This document shows positions 9,445-16,912 of a stretch of 64,000 nt of DNA, piece by piece. The DNA lies in contig JBOHGE010000003.1 of assembly GCA_050700055.1 (NCBI GenBank), positions 159,590 to 223,589 of the forward strand, in the 5' to 3' direction. Every line of letters starts with the position of its first letter. Positions within the stretch are counted from its first letter, which is position 1. The notes under the pieces are model-generated. The model searched no databases, was not told the DNA's origin, and saw nothing but the letters and a program-made list of their open reading frames with translations. The stretch is from GCA-003244245 sp050700055. Its GTDB lineage: Bacteria; Actinomycetota; Actinomycetes; Mycobacteriales; Pseudonocardiaceae. The position numbers were made by a program, and so were the translations under genes.

Positions 9445-10620
9445 TCATATCCCCCGAGTGAGATCCCGCAGCGTGACGGTCTCATCGTCGCTGACGGTGA
9501 CCAGGGTGCGCCCGTCGGAAGAGAACGCCACTGAGCGCGCGCCGGCGGTGTGGTCGGTGCGGGGCCGGCCAAGCCGGCGAGGTTGACTGCGGTCGGTGAG
9601 ATCCCACCGGATGACGGTCTGGTCGTCGCCGGCGGTGGCCAGGGTGCGGCCGTCCGGGGAGAACGCCATCAAGGCCACTGGCTCGGTGTGACCGGTGAGG
9701 GGCCGGCCGAGGCGGTGCGGTCGGCTGGGATTGGTGACATCCCACAGAATGACGGTCCGGTCGGCGCCGGCGGTGGCCAAGGTGCGCCTGTCCGGGGAGA
9801 ACACCAGGGTGACTACCGCGCCGGCATGGCCGGTGAGGGGCTGACCAAGCCGGCGAGGTCGGCTGCGATTTGTGACATTCCACAGCGTGACAGTCCGGTC
9901 CTCGCTGGGAATGGCCAGAGTACGGCCGTCCGGGGAGAACGCCACCGCGCCGGCGAAAGCGGGCAGCGACCGGCCGAGGCGGCGCGGTTCGCTGAGATCG
10001 CTCAGATCCCACAGATCAATGGTCCGGTCGCCGCTGGCGGTGGCCAGCGTGCGCCCGTCGGGCGAGAACACCACCGAGACCACCCAGCCCGGACCGGCGA
10101 GAGCCCGGCCGAGGCGGCGCGGCCGGCGGGGATCGGTGACATCCCACAGGATGAAGGAGCTGTCGGCGCTGCCGGTCGCCACCGTGTGCCCATCCGGGGA
10201 GAACGCCACCGAGATCACCGGCTCGGGGTGACCGGTGAGAGGCTCGCCGAGGCGGCGCGGTTGGCGGCGGTCGCGCAGGTCCCACAGCACGACGTCGCGG
10301 CCTGCGACGGCCAGAACGCGGCTGTCCGGGGACAACGCCACCGAGTTGATCTCGTTCGAGCGGTCGCCGTGGTACCGGCTGGGCACGAAGCCCGTCTGGG
10401 TCAGCGAGCTGGGGTCGATGGCGGTGCGTTGAGCCGCGGCAGCCTGGTTGAGTTCGCCTCCTGCGATCACCAGCGCCGCGATCAACAACCCGGCCAGGGC
10501 GCCGACCCTGACGCGAGCCGACCACGTGGTCCTGAACGCGTGATATCCCGAGGTTCCGGTGGGCACCACACCCGGGACGTCGAGGTGACCGTGGCGTGTT
10601 CTGAGTTTGTCGATCATCAC
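9445..10620 (-). CDS. TIR-less WD40 membrane protein, deleted paralog of its neighbour
   Basis: The 391-residue protein begins MMIDKLRTRHGHLDVPG, nearly identical to the start of the TIR-WD40 gene. It reads TSGYHAF and then jumps directly to the region just before the transmembrane helix (RTTWSARVRVGALAG), so the whole TIR core of about 190 residues is missing in frame. Only about seven WD40-type repeats follow, ending in a shortened last unit, RDLTRGI. The upstream DNA is also similar between the two genes, so this is a tandem duplication followed by deletion. It retains an anchor and sensor repeats and could act as a decoy, partner or inhibitor of the TIR protein, or be decaying. The start is GTG at 10620. 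Confidence 0.8.
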   Translation of the reverse strand: MMIDKLRTRHGHLDVPGVVPTGTSGYHAFRTTWSARVRVGALAGLLIAALVIAGGELNQAAAAQRTAIDPSSLTQTGFVPSRYHGDRSNEINSVALSPDSRVLAVAGRDVVLWDLRDRRQPRRLGEPLTGHPEPVISVAFSPDGHTVATGSADSSFILWDVTDPRRPRRLGRALAGPGWVVSVVFSPDGRTLATASGDRTIDLWDLSDLSEPRRLGRSLPAFAGAVAFSPDGRTLAIPSEDRTVTLWNVTNRSRPRRLGQPLTGHAGAVVTLVFSPDRRTLATAGADRTVILWDVTNPSRPHRLGRPLTGHTEPVALMAFSPDGRTLATAGDDQTVIRWDLTDRSQPRRLGRPRTDHTAGARSVAFSSDGRTLVTVSDDETVTLRDLTRGI

Positions 10621-10922
10621 GCATCCCCCGTCGCTGCGAGTCGGCGATCCGGGGCAGACCCCGCCGCGACTCCCTCCGCAGAGTATCGGCGAACCTCGCC
10701 CGATTGTTGCGTGTCGAGATGAACTTCACTGTTGCACCGGCGCTGGACCGGTTGGGACGCGCTGCGCACCGGGCTGGGGCAGCGACGCTGGACTACGGGA
10801 CCTACCTCCGCGCCGCCGACGCCCGGCGGTGGGCCTGCGACATGAAAGGATCATGGGCACTGTCGGCGGTTTAGGATTCTCCGGTGAAAGACTTGAGTCG
10901 GCAAGGGTCGCATAGCTGCAAG
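10621..10922. other. Intergenic stretch with duplicated upstream region
   Basis: No convincing gene. The part at 10621-10750 resembles 9233-9370: both carry CACGCATCCCCC next to the start, a TATCGGNGRACCT box and GATGAACTYCRCTG. The promoter region was therefore copied with the TIR-WD40 gene. The remainder up to 10922 shows no motif I recognise. Confidence 0.55.
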
Positions 10923-11450
10923 TCAACCCGTAGACGCTGAGACTCGGGTAATTCTTGCAACCGCGACTCTCCCTGCCTGTTGCGGCCAGAAGTCATGGGG
11001 TTCGAGCACCGTGACAGCTTCAAGCATAAAAGCACCTTCCAGCGATGCCAGTTCGCCAATCGATGGGACCGTGACAATCGCTACCCGGAAATTCAGGCTT
11101 GGTAGCATCCCGACAAGGGTCGGCGTCAATCTGGATGGCAGGTTGCTCAGTAACACATCGCAGCGCACCGTTGGCAGGATACTTAATGCGTCACCTTGGA
11201 CAACCTGGGCATGTGGGACCCGCTTGCTCAGATGGGAGATGAGGTTGACGTCGCACTCGATGACCGTCAGACTCTGACACGCTGGTACGCATTCGGCTAC
11301 CGTCCCAATGCCGGCTCCCACCTCAAGCACGTGGTCAGCCGGCTGGATTCCTGCCGCTTCGATGAGCAAGGCCAGCTTGGCAGGATCACTGAGAAAGTGT
11401 TGGTCGAGCTCGGAGTTGGTCTGAATGCTCAGCTCGTCATCGACGGCCAT
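10923..11450 (-). CDS. KsgA/Erm-like SAM-dependent methyltransferase, short form
   Basis: This 175-residue protein starts like rRNA adenine dimethyltransferases (QHFLSDPAKLALLIEAAGI). It has SAM motif I (VLEVGAGIGTVAE), an acidic residue at the end of strand 2 (VIECD), GDAL, and a motif IV-like SNLPS where KsgA/Erm proteins have N-(I/L)-P-(Y/F). The usual C-terminal helical domain (about 80-100 residues) is absent, and the motif IV aromatic is replaced by Ser, so true rRNA methylation is uncertain. It lies 18 bp downstream of an XRE/TPR regulator on the same strand, so the two are likely co-transcribed. Confidence 0.75.
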   Translation of the reverse strand: MAVDDELSIQTNSELDQHFLSDPAKLALLIEAAGIQPADHVLEVGAGIGTVAECVPACQSLTVIECDVNLISHLSKRVPHAQVVQGDALSILPTVRCDVLLSNLPSRLTPTLVGMLPSLNFRVAIVTVPSIGELASLEGAFMLEAVTVLEPHDFWPQQAGRVAVARITRVSASTG

Positions 11451-11468
11451 GACGCTCCTTAGAGGGGT

Positions 11469-12776
11469 TTAAGCAGCCTGATTCAAGAGTGTCCTCAACT
11501 GTTCGCCGATCTCGCGTGTACTTCGTGGCGCCGGCTTGCGCTGAAGCTCGGTCAGTATCGCGGCGAGCAGCACGACTGCGCGCGTCGACGACACATCACC
11601 GGCCATGGTCGCGATCTGGCACATGGTCGTCTCGGCATCGCTCCAGGCACCCACCTGCACCTGCGCACTCAGCAGATACCCCAGATGCAGGTAACGATCG
11701 CGCAGGTGATGTGCTGCCATCTTCCACACCAGCTGCTCGAACTTCTCAACCGCCTCCCCGGGACGTCCGAGGTCCATCAACGCCATACCCTCGTGCCAGG
11801 CCAACCCGTGCTCGTTCACCCACCACGCCCACTGTGGATCGTCATCTCGCATGCCGTCTTGATAATGAGAGCGCACTTGGTCGAACAGCCCGAGCGCCTG
11901 CTCGTCACCGCCTTGCACCAGAGCGCGAACCTTGCGCATCAGGAAGAGTGTCTTCACGCGCGGCGAGAGCCGGTCGCGGCTCTCCAAGACCGAGCGCGCG
12001 AGATGCAGCGCTTCACGGGGTCGCCCGAGATGACCGGCGTGCATACTGGCATTCTGCAGGGTGAGTAGCTCCATACTCCGGTCGCCGGCCAGGCGGGAGA
12101 AGTAGAGTGCCTCCTGGTTCATGCGCCGCACATCGTCTTGCCGATCGGCATCATAGAGCAGCCATCCGGCGACCTCGGCGACCTCGCCCGCCGCGGCCTG
12201 CAGGTCACGTTCAATAGCCGGATCGTAGGCACCCGTGCCGAGTTGCTGGTGCAGTGAGCGGAAGAATCGCACGGCCAAGCGAGCCAGATCACTGCCACCA
12301 AAACGATTATCCAACTCGACAATGCGCCAGATGTGCTGATGGACTGCTTCGAGGTAGGCCGTGTCGGCATAGGAAGTCACTGGAAGGACAAAGGGTGCTG
12401 TTGAGACTGCATCCTCTGCGGCACCCACCGGTGCAGCAACCGTCGGCTGCCCTGTGCGCCGCAAGCGCTGAGCGTCCGCCTGATGGTGCGCCCTACTGGA
12501 TTGCCGTTGCCGTTCGACATGATCGCGCTTGCTCGCAACCAGCTCATCGTACTGCTTCACCAGCGCACCCCCGGCCTCCAGCAACCGGTCCACGGCCTGC
12601 CAGAACGGCCGATCCGGCAACTGGTGGCCGCGCTCGATCTTGTTGATCGAGGTGCGGTCGTAGTTGGTCTCCGTGCCAACCTGGGCCTGGCTCAGCTCAA
12701 CTGCCTGCCGGAACGTAGCTAATGCCGAGCCGAGCTGACGGCGCTGCACCATGATGACTTCCGGTTCCCGGCTCAT
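11469..12776 (-). CDS. XRE-family regulator with TPR-like C-terminal domain
   Basis: A 435-residue protein. Residues 10-65 form an XRE helix-turn-helix (LGSALATFRQAVELSQAQVG, TSINKIERG). After a charged linker, residues about 130-430 are a helical tetratricopeptide-like region with repeats such as ALYFSRLAGDRSMELLTLQN and GMALMDLGRPGEAVEKFEQL. This layout occurs in actinobacterial transcription factors that sense peptides or metabolites through the TPR solenoid. It is the first gene of a likely two-gene operon with the KsgA-like methyltransferase, which it may regulate. Confidence 0.83.
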   Translation of the reverse strand: MSREPEVIMVQRRQLGSALATFRQAVELSQAQVGTETNYDRTSINKIERGHQLPDRPFWQAVDRLLEAGGALVKQYDELVASKRDHVERQRQSSRAHHQADAQRLRRTGQPTVAAPVGAAEDAVSTAPFVLPVTSYADTAYLEAVHQHIWRIVELDNRFGGSDLARLAVRFFRSLHQQLGTGAYDPAIERDLQAAAGEVAEVAGWLLYDADRQDDVRRMNQEALYFSRLAGDRSMELLTLQNASMHAGHLGRPREALHLARSVLESRDRLSPRVKTLFLMRKVRALVQGGDEQALGLFDQVRSHYQDGMRDDDPQWAWWVNEHGLAWHEGMALMDLGRPGEAVEKFEQLVWKMAAHHLRDRYLHLGYLLSAQVQVGAWSDAETTMCQIATMAGDVSSTRAVVLLAAILTELQRKPAPRSTREIGEQLRTLLNQAA

Positions 12777-13017
12777 CTGACCCCCTTCCCGATCTGCTCA
12801 GGGTAGTAGGGCTGGTGAACAGGTACGTGATCGTGGTTCGCGTCGTGGCCCACGTCAGCGGCCACGCCTTTGGCTCTCCTCCCATGGCCCCAGGGCCGGG
12901 TTGAACGCTGAGCTGGTGTATCTCACGCGGGACTGTCCCCGACCCCGTCTGCACCTGTCCGGTGTCCCGGTCCTGGGTGCCGCCAACGGAAGACGCCGCA
13001 CAGACAGGTAACGGGAC

Positions 13018-13224
13018 GTGCATCACCAAGGCAACCAGGCAGGCCACGTCACCGACGACGTGCGTCACGGTGACAACCAGACTCACGGGCAATGCGGCAT
13101 CGGCCGCAGTATCCGGCCGGGTACCGCTGTGCCGGATGACGCCATGCCTCTGCGGCGTAAGCCGGCAGCAGCCTTCGGCACCACACAGCCCGCACGAGGC
13201 AGCAACCCGGGTGGCACCCCATGA
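13018..13224 (+). CDS. Small hypothetical protein, first of three coupled small genes
   Basis: A 68-residue ORF with a GTG start, rich in His, Gly and Pro, without a recognisable family. Its TGA overlaps the ATG of the next gene (ATGA at 13221-13224), the main reason to consider it real. No strong ribosome site is visible, and the composition is compatible with a chance ORF. Confidence 0.35.
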   Translation: MHHQGNQAGHVTDDVRHGDNQTHGQCGIGRSIRPGTAVPDDAMPLRRKPAAAFGTTQPARGSNPGGTP

Positions 13225-13478
13225 TCCGGGAAGATCGGGAGCTGCTGGCCGACTTGGCGCGCCTTAATACTGCCATGGTGCCCTTCGCCATGCGCATCAT
13301 AGAGGACACCGCCACTGCTGCCGAACAGCACAAGTATGCCCTGTGGCTGATTGCGGCAGGCGAGCGGTTGCAGCGTCGAGCCGATGGGGTGCGTGGAGCA
13401 GTTGTTGACGGTGAAGTTCTCATCGCCGGACCGCTTACCTTTCCACCGCAAACCGTCGAGCCTTGCGCCGAGTCGTGA
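13221..13478 (+). CDS. Small hypothetical helical protein
   Basis: An 85-residue ORF (MIREDRELLADLARLNTAMV) predicted to be a helical bundle with an amphipathic central helix (EQHKYALWLIAAGERLQRRA). It overlaps the preceding ORF by ATGA and the next one by GTGA, a pattern of translational coupling. No domain recognised. Similar helical small proteins often precede the CxxC protein encoded next to it, but the function is unknown. Confidence 0.6.
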   Translation: MIREDRELLADLARLNTAMVPFAMRIIEDTATAAEQHKYALWLIAAGERLQRRADGVRGAVVDGEVLIAGPLTFPPQTVEPCAES

Positions 13479-13867
13479 GCAACGTCTGGCAGACCCGTTA
13501 CCGTGTGCTCTTGGAACGGCTCGAAACGCTCGCTCACCAACTTGGAACAATACAGCCACCTACACTCACAGCACGCGATGAGCACACAGGTCGACTACTT
13601 GTGGGTGTGGTCATGGTGCTACGCAAGCATCAAATCGACAAACGGGGTCAGTGCAACTATTGCCGGCGGACAACGTGGTCGTGGCGATTCTGGCGTCGAC
13701 GACCACGGTGCACAGTCTCGGCGAGTCTCGACTTCGCGATGAACCAACCGTTGGATCTGGTGCGGGAACAGCTGCACGGGACAAAAACTCTGGATAGTGG
13801 CACGATTTCGACACCCCGTGTTCCTGAGCCGCACGGTGTGGCAGCAGAGCGCGGAGCACCTCGCTGA
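13475..13867 (+). CDS. Hypothetical protein with CxxC motif and Trp/Arg-rich segment
   Basis: I choose the GTG at 13475, which overlaps the previous stop as GTGA, giving 130 residues. The centre holds HQIDKRGQCNYC and then WSWRFWRRRPRCTV, a zinc-ribbon-like cysteine pair followed by a strongly basic aromatic stretch and a third cysteine. The tail SLDFAMNQPLDLVREQL is helical. This looks like a small family widespread in Pseudonocardiaceae, found beside DUF397 or XRE genes; function unknown. The downstream DUF5753 fragment belongs to that type of context. Confidence 0.65.
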   Translation: MSNVWQTRYRVLLERLETLAHQLGTIQPPTLTARDEHTGRLLVGVVMVLRKHQIDKRGQCNYCRRTTWSWRFWRRRPRCTVSASLDFAMNQPLDLVREQLHGTKTLDSGTISTPRVPEPHGVAAERGAPR

Positions 13868-14043
13868 CAACCCGACCAAGGGTACCCGGGTAATCGCGAC
13901 CGGCCGAATACGGCAGCGGGAGTGATCTGCGCAGGATATGCGTTCGTCCAGAACCTGTGCCGCGGGCACTACGACATCGCCACCCACATCAAGCCGAGTC
14001 GTCAGCTCCCGGCGGCGTTCGCCGTCCGCGATCACCGCAGCCG

Positions 14044-14592
14044 GCGGCAAGTTGGTGTCGCGCCGAGCGGCTGCGCACCTACGGGTCGATGCTGGTGCCC
14101 GGGCTGCTGCAGACCCGGCTGTACGCCGAGACGCTGATTCGTAACGACGCGGCGGCCGACACCCCCGAAGAGCAGATCGAGGAAGGGATCAAGCTGCGGA
14201 TGACCCGCCAGCAGATGCTCAGCGGCGAGGCGCCGGTCGACTTCGCCGCGGTGGTGGACGAGTCCGTGCTGCGCCGCGTCATCGGCGGTCCGGAGGTGAC
14301 GCACCACCAGCTCGCCAAGCTGCTGGAGGTGGCCGATCAGCCGACTGTGGAGGTCCGGGTGCTCCCGCTGGGCCGCGGCGCGCATGCCGGCATGGACGGC
14401 TCCTTCTGGCTGTTCGAGATGCCCGACCCCTACCCCGATGTGGCCAATGTGGACACCCTGGGCGGTGCGTTGTACGTCGAGGATGACGCGGCGGTGGACC
14501 GGTTCCGGCAGGCGTACTATCAGCTTAGCGCCACGGCGCTCAACAGTAAGGAGTCGGCCGCGCTGATCGCGGCCACGGCGAAGGAGCTGTAA
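14044..14592 (+). pseudogene. Truncated Scr1-type regulator: DUF5753 domain without its helix-turn-helix
   Basis: From 14062 the frame encodes a complete DUF5753 ligand/partner domain (YGSMLVPGLLQTRLYAETLI, VRVLPLGRGAHAGMDGSFWL, an acidic VEDDAAVDRFRQAYYQL tail). Intact family members carry about 90-100 residues of XRE DNA-binding domain in front. None is present in any frame upstream, where unrelated sequence joins. The gene has therefore lost its DNA-binding half, probably by recombination near 14040. Its stop overlaps the start of DUF397 (TAATG), the usual pairing for this family. A short product from an internal start (ATG 14089) could still bind the DUF397 protein. Confidence 0.8.
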
Positions 14593-14843
14593 TGAGCACG
14601 ACCGGCGGACCCAGCGCGGCGAGCTGTGCGGAGTTGGCGAACGTCGGCTGGCACATCAGCACCCGGACTGACTCCAACGGCATGAGCTGCGTGGAGGCCG
14701 GGCCGCTGCGCGACGGCTCCGGCCGGGTCGCGGTGCGCCACAGCCACCACCCGGACGGTGCAGCGATCGTCTACACCCACGCCGAATGGAAAGCCTTCAC
14801 CGCTGGCGTCCGCCTCGGCGAGTTCGATTTCCCCACCGACTGA
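14592..14843 (+). CDS. DUF397 domain protein (copy 1)
   Basis: An 83-residue protein with the DUF397 pattern: an N-terminal segment ending in WHIS, then SCVEAGPLRDGSGRVAVRHS, and a C-terminal TPAEW-like element (VYTHAEWKAFTAGVRLGEFD). DUF397 genes pair with XRE/DUF5753 regulators in Actinobacteria and probably act as their small partner. Here the partner lacks its DNA-binding domain. A close copy sits at 23769-24011. Confidence 0.82.
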   Translation: MSTTGGPSAASCAELANVGWHISTRTDSNGMSCVEAGPLRDGSGRVAVRHSHHPDGAAIVYTHAEWKAFTAGVRLGEFDFPTD

Positions 14844-14856
14844 CGGCAGACTCGAC

Positions 14857-15130
14857 GTGGAACTGCCGCGCAAGCCGTCGGAGATGTTTTACCGAGACGA
14901 CGAGTGGGACGACCTTGCTCGTTTTGCGGTCGATGACACTGCGGGGGCGACGCTCGGTGTGGTGTCGGGGCGGCGCTGGCAGGGCAAACTGGGTGGTCCG
15001 GACGGTGCTCAACCCAGCTAGCCCGCTTTTCCGCGAAGCCCGATACCTGCTCACCGAAGATCCAGGCTTACGTGACCTCACGCTCTACGGTGCCGTCAAC
15101 GACGCCGCCGGGCGAACGAGTCACCAGGTT
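14857..15130 (+). pseudogene. Remnant of an archaeal-type (DUF234-like) AAA ATPase
   Basis: The frame at 14857-15021 encodes the start of this ATPase family (ELPRKPSEMFYRDDEWDDLA, then VVSGRRWQGK). The P-loop is interrupted just after GK, where the family continues with Thr and a hydrophobic run. In another frame, from about 14995 to 15125, the text VLNPASPLFREARYLL and TEDPGLRDLTLYGAV matches what I recall from the middle of the same proteins. So about 200 codons are deleted and the two parts are out of frame. The 3' end is lost where the converging phosphotransferase gene begins. Confidence 0.65.
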
Positions 15131-15155
15131 GACATCGTGGCTCTCGGTGCGCCGA

Positions 15156-15983
15156 TCAGAAATGTCTTCGGATCACCTGGAGTGCATGATCTCGAAGCGG
15201 CTTGGCGAGGGGGAGATAGTCGCCGCAGTCGATGAACCGTAGGAGGCGAACAGTGGCCGCGAGGGTAGCGATCCGTCCGCTGGCTGTGTCCAGCAGAGAG
15301 GCCATGGCGTCGCGGATTCGCTGGGCGATCTCTGGGCAGAGCAGGCTCGTACAATACAAGGTGGCGACGTCGTAGCCGGCCGGTGCCCGTCCCCACGTCT
15401 CCCAGTCGAGAATGACAAGATCAGGCGCGGTGATGTTCGCCCAGTGTAGGTCGTTGTGTGCAGTAGTCCAGATCACCGCAGTAAAATCCACCGTAATCCC
15501 GAAGAAAGCCATGAGCCCGTGGTTGAGATAATTTGGATCAAGTCCTTGATCAGGGAGGGGATGGCTGGCAATAGCGCCGAGGGCCGCACGCAGCTGAGCC
15601 AGCCAATGATCGGAGAGTGTCGGCTCGGCGCTGAGCACCATGTCCCTGCAGATTGTTGAGCCAGGCGCGAAAGTGCTGAGCTCACCACGTAGCCTCCGGC
15701 CGTTGTCCTTCCACTCCTTCCAGCGCATAACGTAGGGCTTGGGTACTCCCTGGATGCTGTTCGCACTGACGGCGCCCTCCAAGTAGTTCCCCACACCCCA
15801 TTCCGGATCCTCACAGGCAACTCTGAGCCACCTGTCTCCGGCTCCTATGCGGACTCGCGTGCCAACCGAGTGGTATCGGCTGGTATGGACCACGTCACCC
15901 ACCGGCCGGACAGCGAATTGATCGGCGGCCCACCGCAGATTCCCCTCCATCCATTCACGCTTCTGGCGATCTTGATCGTTCAT
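15156..15983 (-). CDS. Aminoglycoside-phosphotransferase-like kinase of the RiPP-like cassette
   Basis: A 275-residue protein with the APH/choline-kinase C-lobe: the catalytic loop HNDLHWANI (Brenner-type HxDxxxxN) and the metal-binding DWE in VILDWETWGRAP. The N-lobe is short and divergent, with no clear glycine loop. It would phosphorylate a small molecule or peptide using ATP or GTP. Its ATG overlaps the stop of the pentapeptide-like gene (ATGA), and both follow the precursor and radical SAM genes. It may modify or inactivate the cassette's product as resistance, or be a tailoring kinase; both are inference. Confidence 0.78.
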   Translation of the reverse strand: MNDQDRQKREWMEGNLRWAADQFAVRPVGDVVHTSRYHSVGTRVRIGAGDRWLRVACEDPEWGVGNYLEGAVSANSIQGVPKPYVMRWKEWKDNGRRLRGELSTFAPGSTICRDMVLSAEPTLSDHWLAQLRAALGAIASHPLPDQGLDPNYLNHGLMAFFGITVDFTAVIWTTAHNDLHWANITAPDLVILDWETWGRAPAGYDVATLYCTSLLCPEIAQRIRDAMASLLDTASGRIATLAATVRLLRFIDCGDYLPLAKPLRDHALQVIRRHF

Positions 15984-16651
15984 TGATCACCGTCCTGGAG
16001 ATAGTGTAGGTCAAGTTCGGAAACGAGGGCTTCCGCCAGCTGCCAGCGCTGGGCAGACGAGACGAACACCCCATTGAGGTTCGCTGCGCCACGGATTGTT
16101 GACAGGTCGTTTCCTCTGAGGTCAAACTCATGATAGCCGCCACCGAAGAACTCCACGGATGCCAATTCGCAGCCTGACATGTGCCCCTGGGGGAAGTTGC
16201 ATCCAGTGAACGTCACCTGTCTGAACTGCGTGTCCACAAATACGACTGGCGCACTAGAATTTATGGACTCGAACGTGCTGTATTCGATCTTACATCTGTC
16301 AAATAGGACATTTGCCCATTTGTTCTTGATAAAGCTCGCGCCGAGGATCTTACAGTCGCGAAAAACCACGCGCGACAAGCTACAATGATCCCATTCGGAT
16401 GAAACGAAAAGGCAATGCTCGATCTGTTCTGAGTTGAATCTCACTTCCGTGAAGGTGACACGCTCAGCCTCGATTTTTACCATTCGACCACTCGTCAGCC
16501 TGCCTCCTGTGACCGAAATATGGCGGACTCGACGGTCGGCATACAGATGACCGGGCAGCGGCTCGTTGCAGTCCAGGTCGTCGACGACGCGCAGGTCGTT
16601 CTCGATATAAGGCAATACGATCTCCGAACGACCATACCTCACTACTTCCAT
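15980..16651 (-). CDS. Pentapeptide-repeat-like right-handed beta-helix protein
   Basis: The 223-residue protein has repeated short units with a hydrophobic residue or Phe at fixed spacing (VTFTEVRFNSEQIEHCLFVS, VVFRDCKILGASFIKNKWAN, VLFDRCKIEYSTFES, VTFTGCNFPQG). This is the sequence style of degenerate pentapeptide-repeat proteins, which form a right-handed quadrilateral helix. Members such as Qnr and McbG protect DNA gyrase, including from peptide antibiotics. It lies 48 bp after the precursor gene and overlaps the kinase gene. An immunity role in the cassette is a reasonable inference; a structural or scaffold role is the alternative. The DNA is visibly richer in A/T than the flanks. Confidence 0.7.
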   Translation of the reverse strand: MEVVRYGRSEIVLPYIENDLRVVDDLDCNEPLPGHLYADRRVRHISVTGGRLTSGRMVKIEAERVTFTEVRFNSEQIEHCLFVSSEWDHCSLSRVVFRDCKILGASFIKNKWANVLFDRCKIEYSTFESINSSAPVVFVDTQFRQVTFTGCNFPQGHMSGCELASVEFFGGGYHEFDLRGNDLSTIRGAANLNGVFVSSAQRWQLAEALVSELDLHYLQDGDQ

Positions 16652-16699
16652 TCATGACCACCCGTCCGAGAAGGATGTGGGATATCTGACTAATACTCG

Positions 16700-16912
16700 C
16701 TATTTATTGCGGAAATAGGTAGTCTTCTTCTTTTTGAAAGGATCGGGCTGCTTGGACCAGTTGTCCCAGGTCGGCCGGTTGTCGAATTCAACCGCGCTTG
16801 ACTCGCTCACGTTATTTTCAGAGGCTGATTTCTGGCGGTCTTCGATCATTTTTCGGATTCCTGGATCTTGCATGGTGGCAAGCTGTTCGAGGATGTTCAT
16901 CTCAGAGTCCAT
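16700..16912 (-). CDS. Candidate ribosomal peptide precursor with aromatic/basic tail
   Basis: The frame gives 70 residues from ATG 16912 (overlapping the radical SAM stop) or 66 from ATG 16900, which starts 1 bp past that stop. The N-terminal part (MNILEQLATMQDPGIRKMIE) is helical and leader-like, followed by a Ser/Asn/Glu-rich linker. The tail holds aromatic tripeptides suited to radical SAM cyclophane or crosslink formation: TWDNWSKQPDPF at about 48-59, then KKKK, then TTYFRNK at the end. No Cys and no GG cleavage motif are present. Position directly behind a SPASM maturase is typical of precursor genes. The product and its crosslinks are unknown. Confidence 0.72.
   Translation of the reverse strand: MDSEMNILEQLATMQDPGIRKMIEDRQKSASENNVSESSAVEFDNRPTWDNWSKQPDPFKKKKTTYFRNK

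Noticed and set aside
10726..10926. 66-codon minus-strand ORF between the WD40 and methyltransferase genes
   Set aside because: Lies partly in the duplicated upstream region and lacks coding character.
16464..16661. Alternative start frame overlapping the pentapeptide gene
   Set aside because: Arg-rich shadow text; the overlapping ATG at 16651 opens the beta-helix-like protein.
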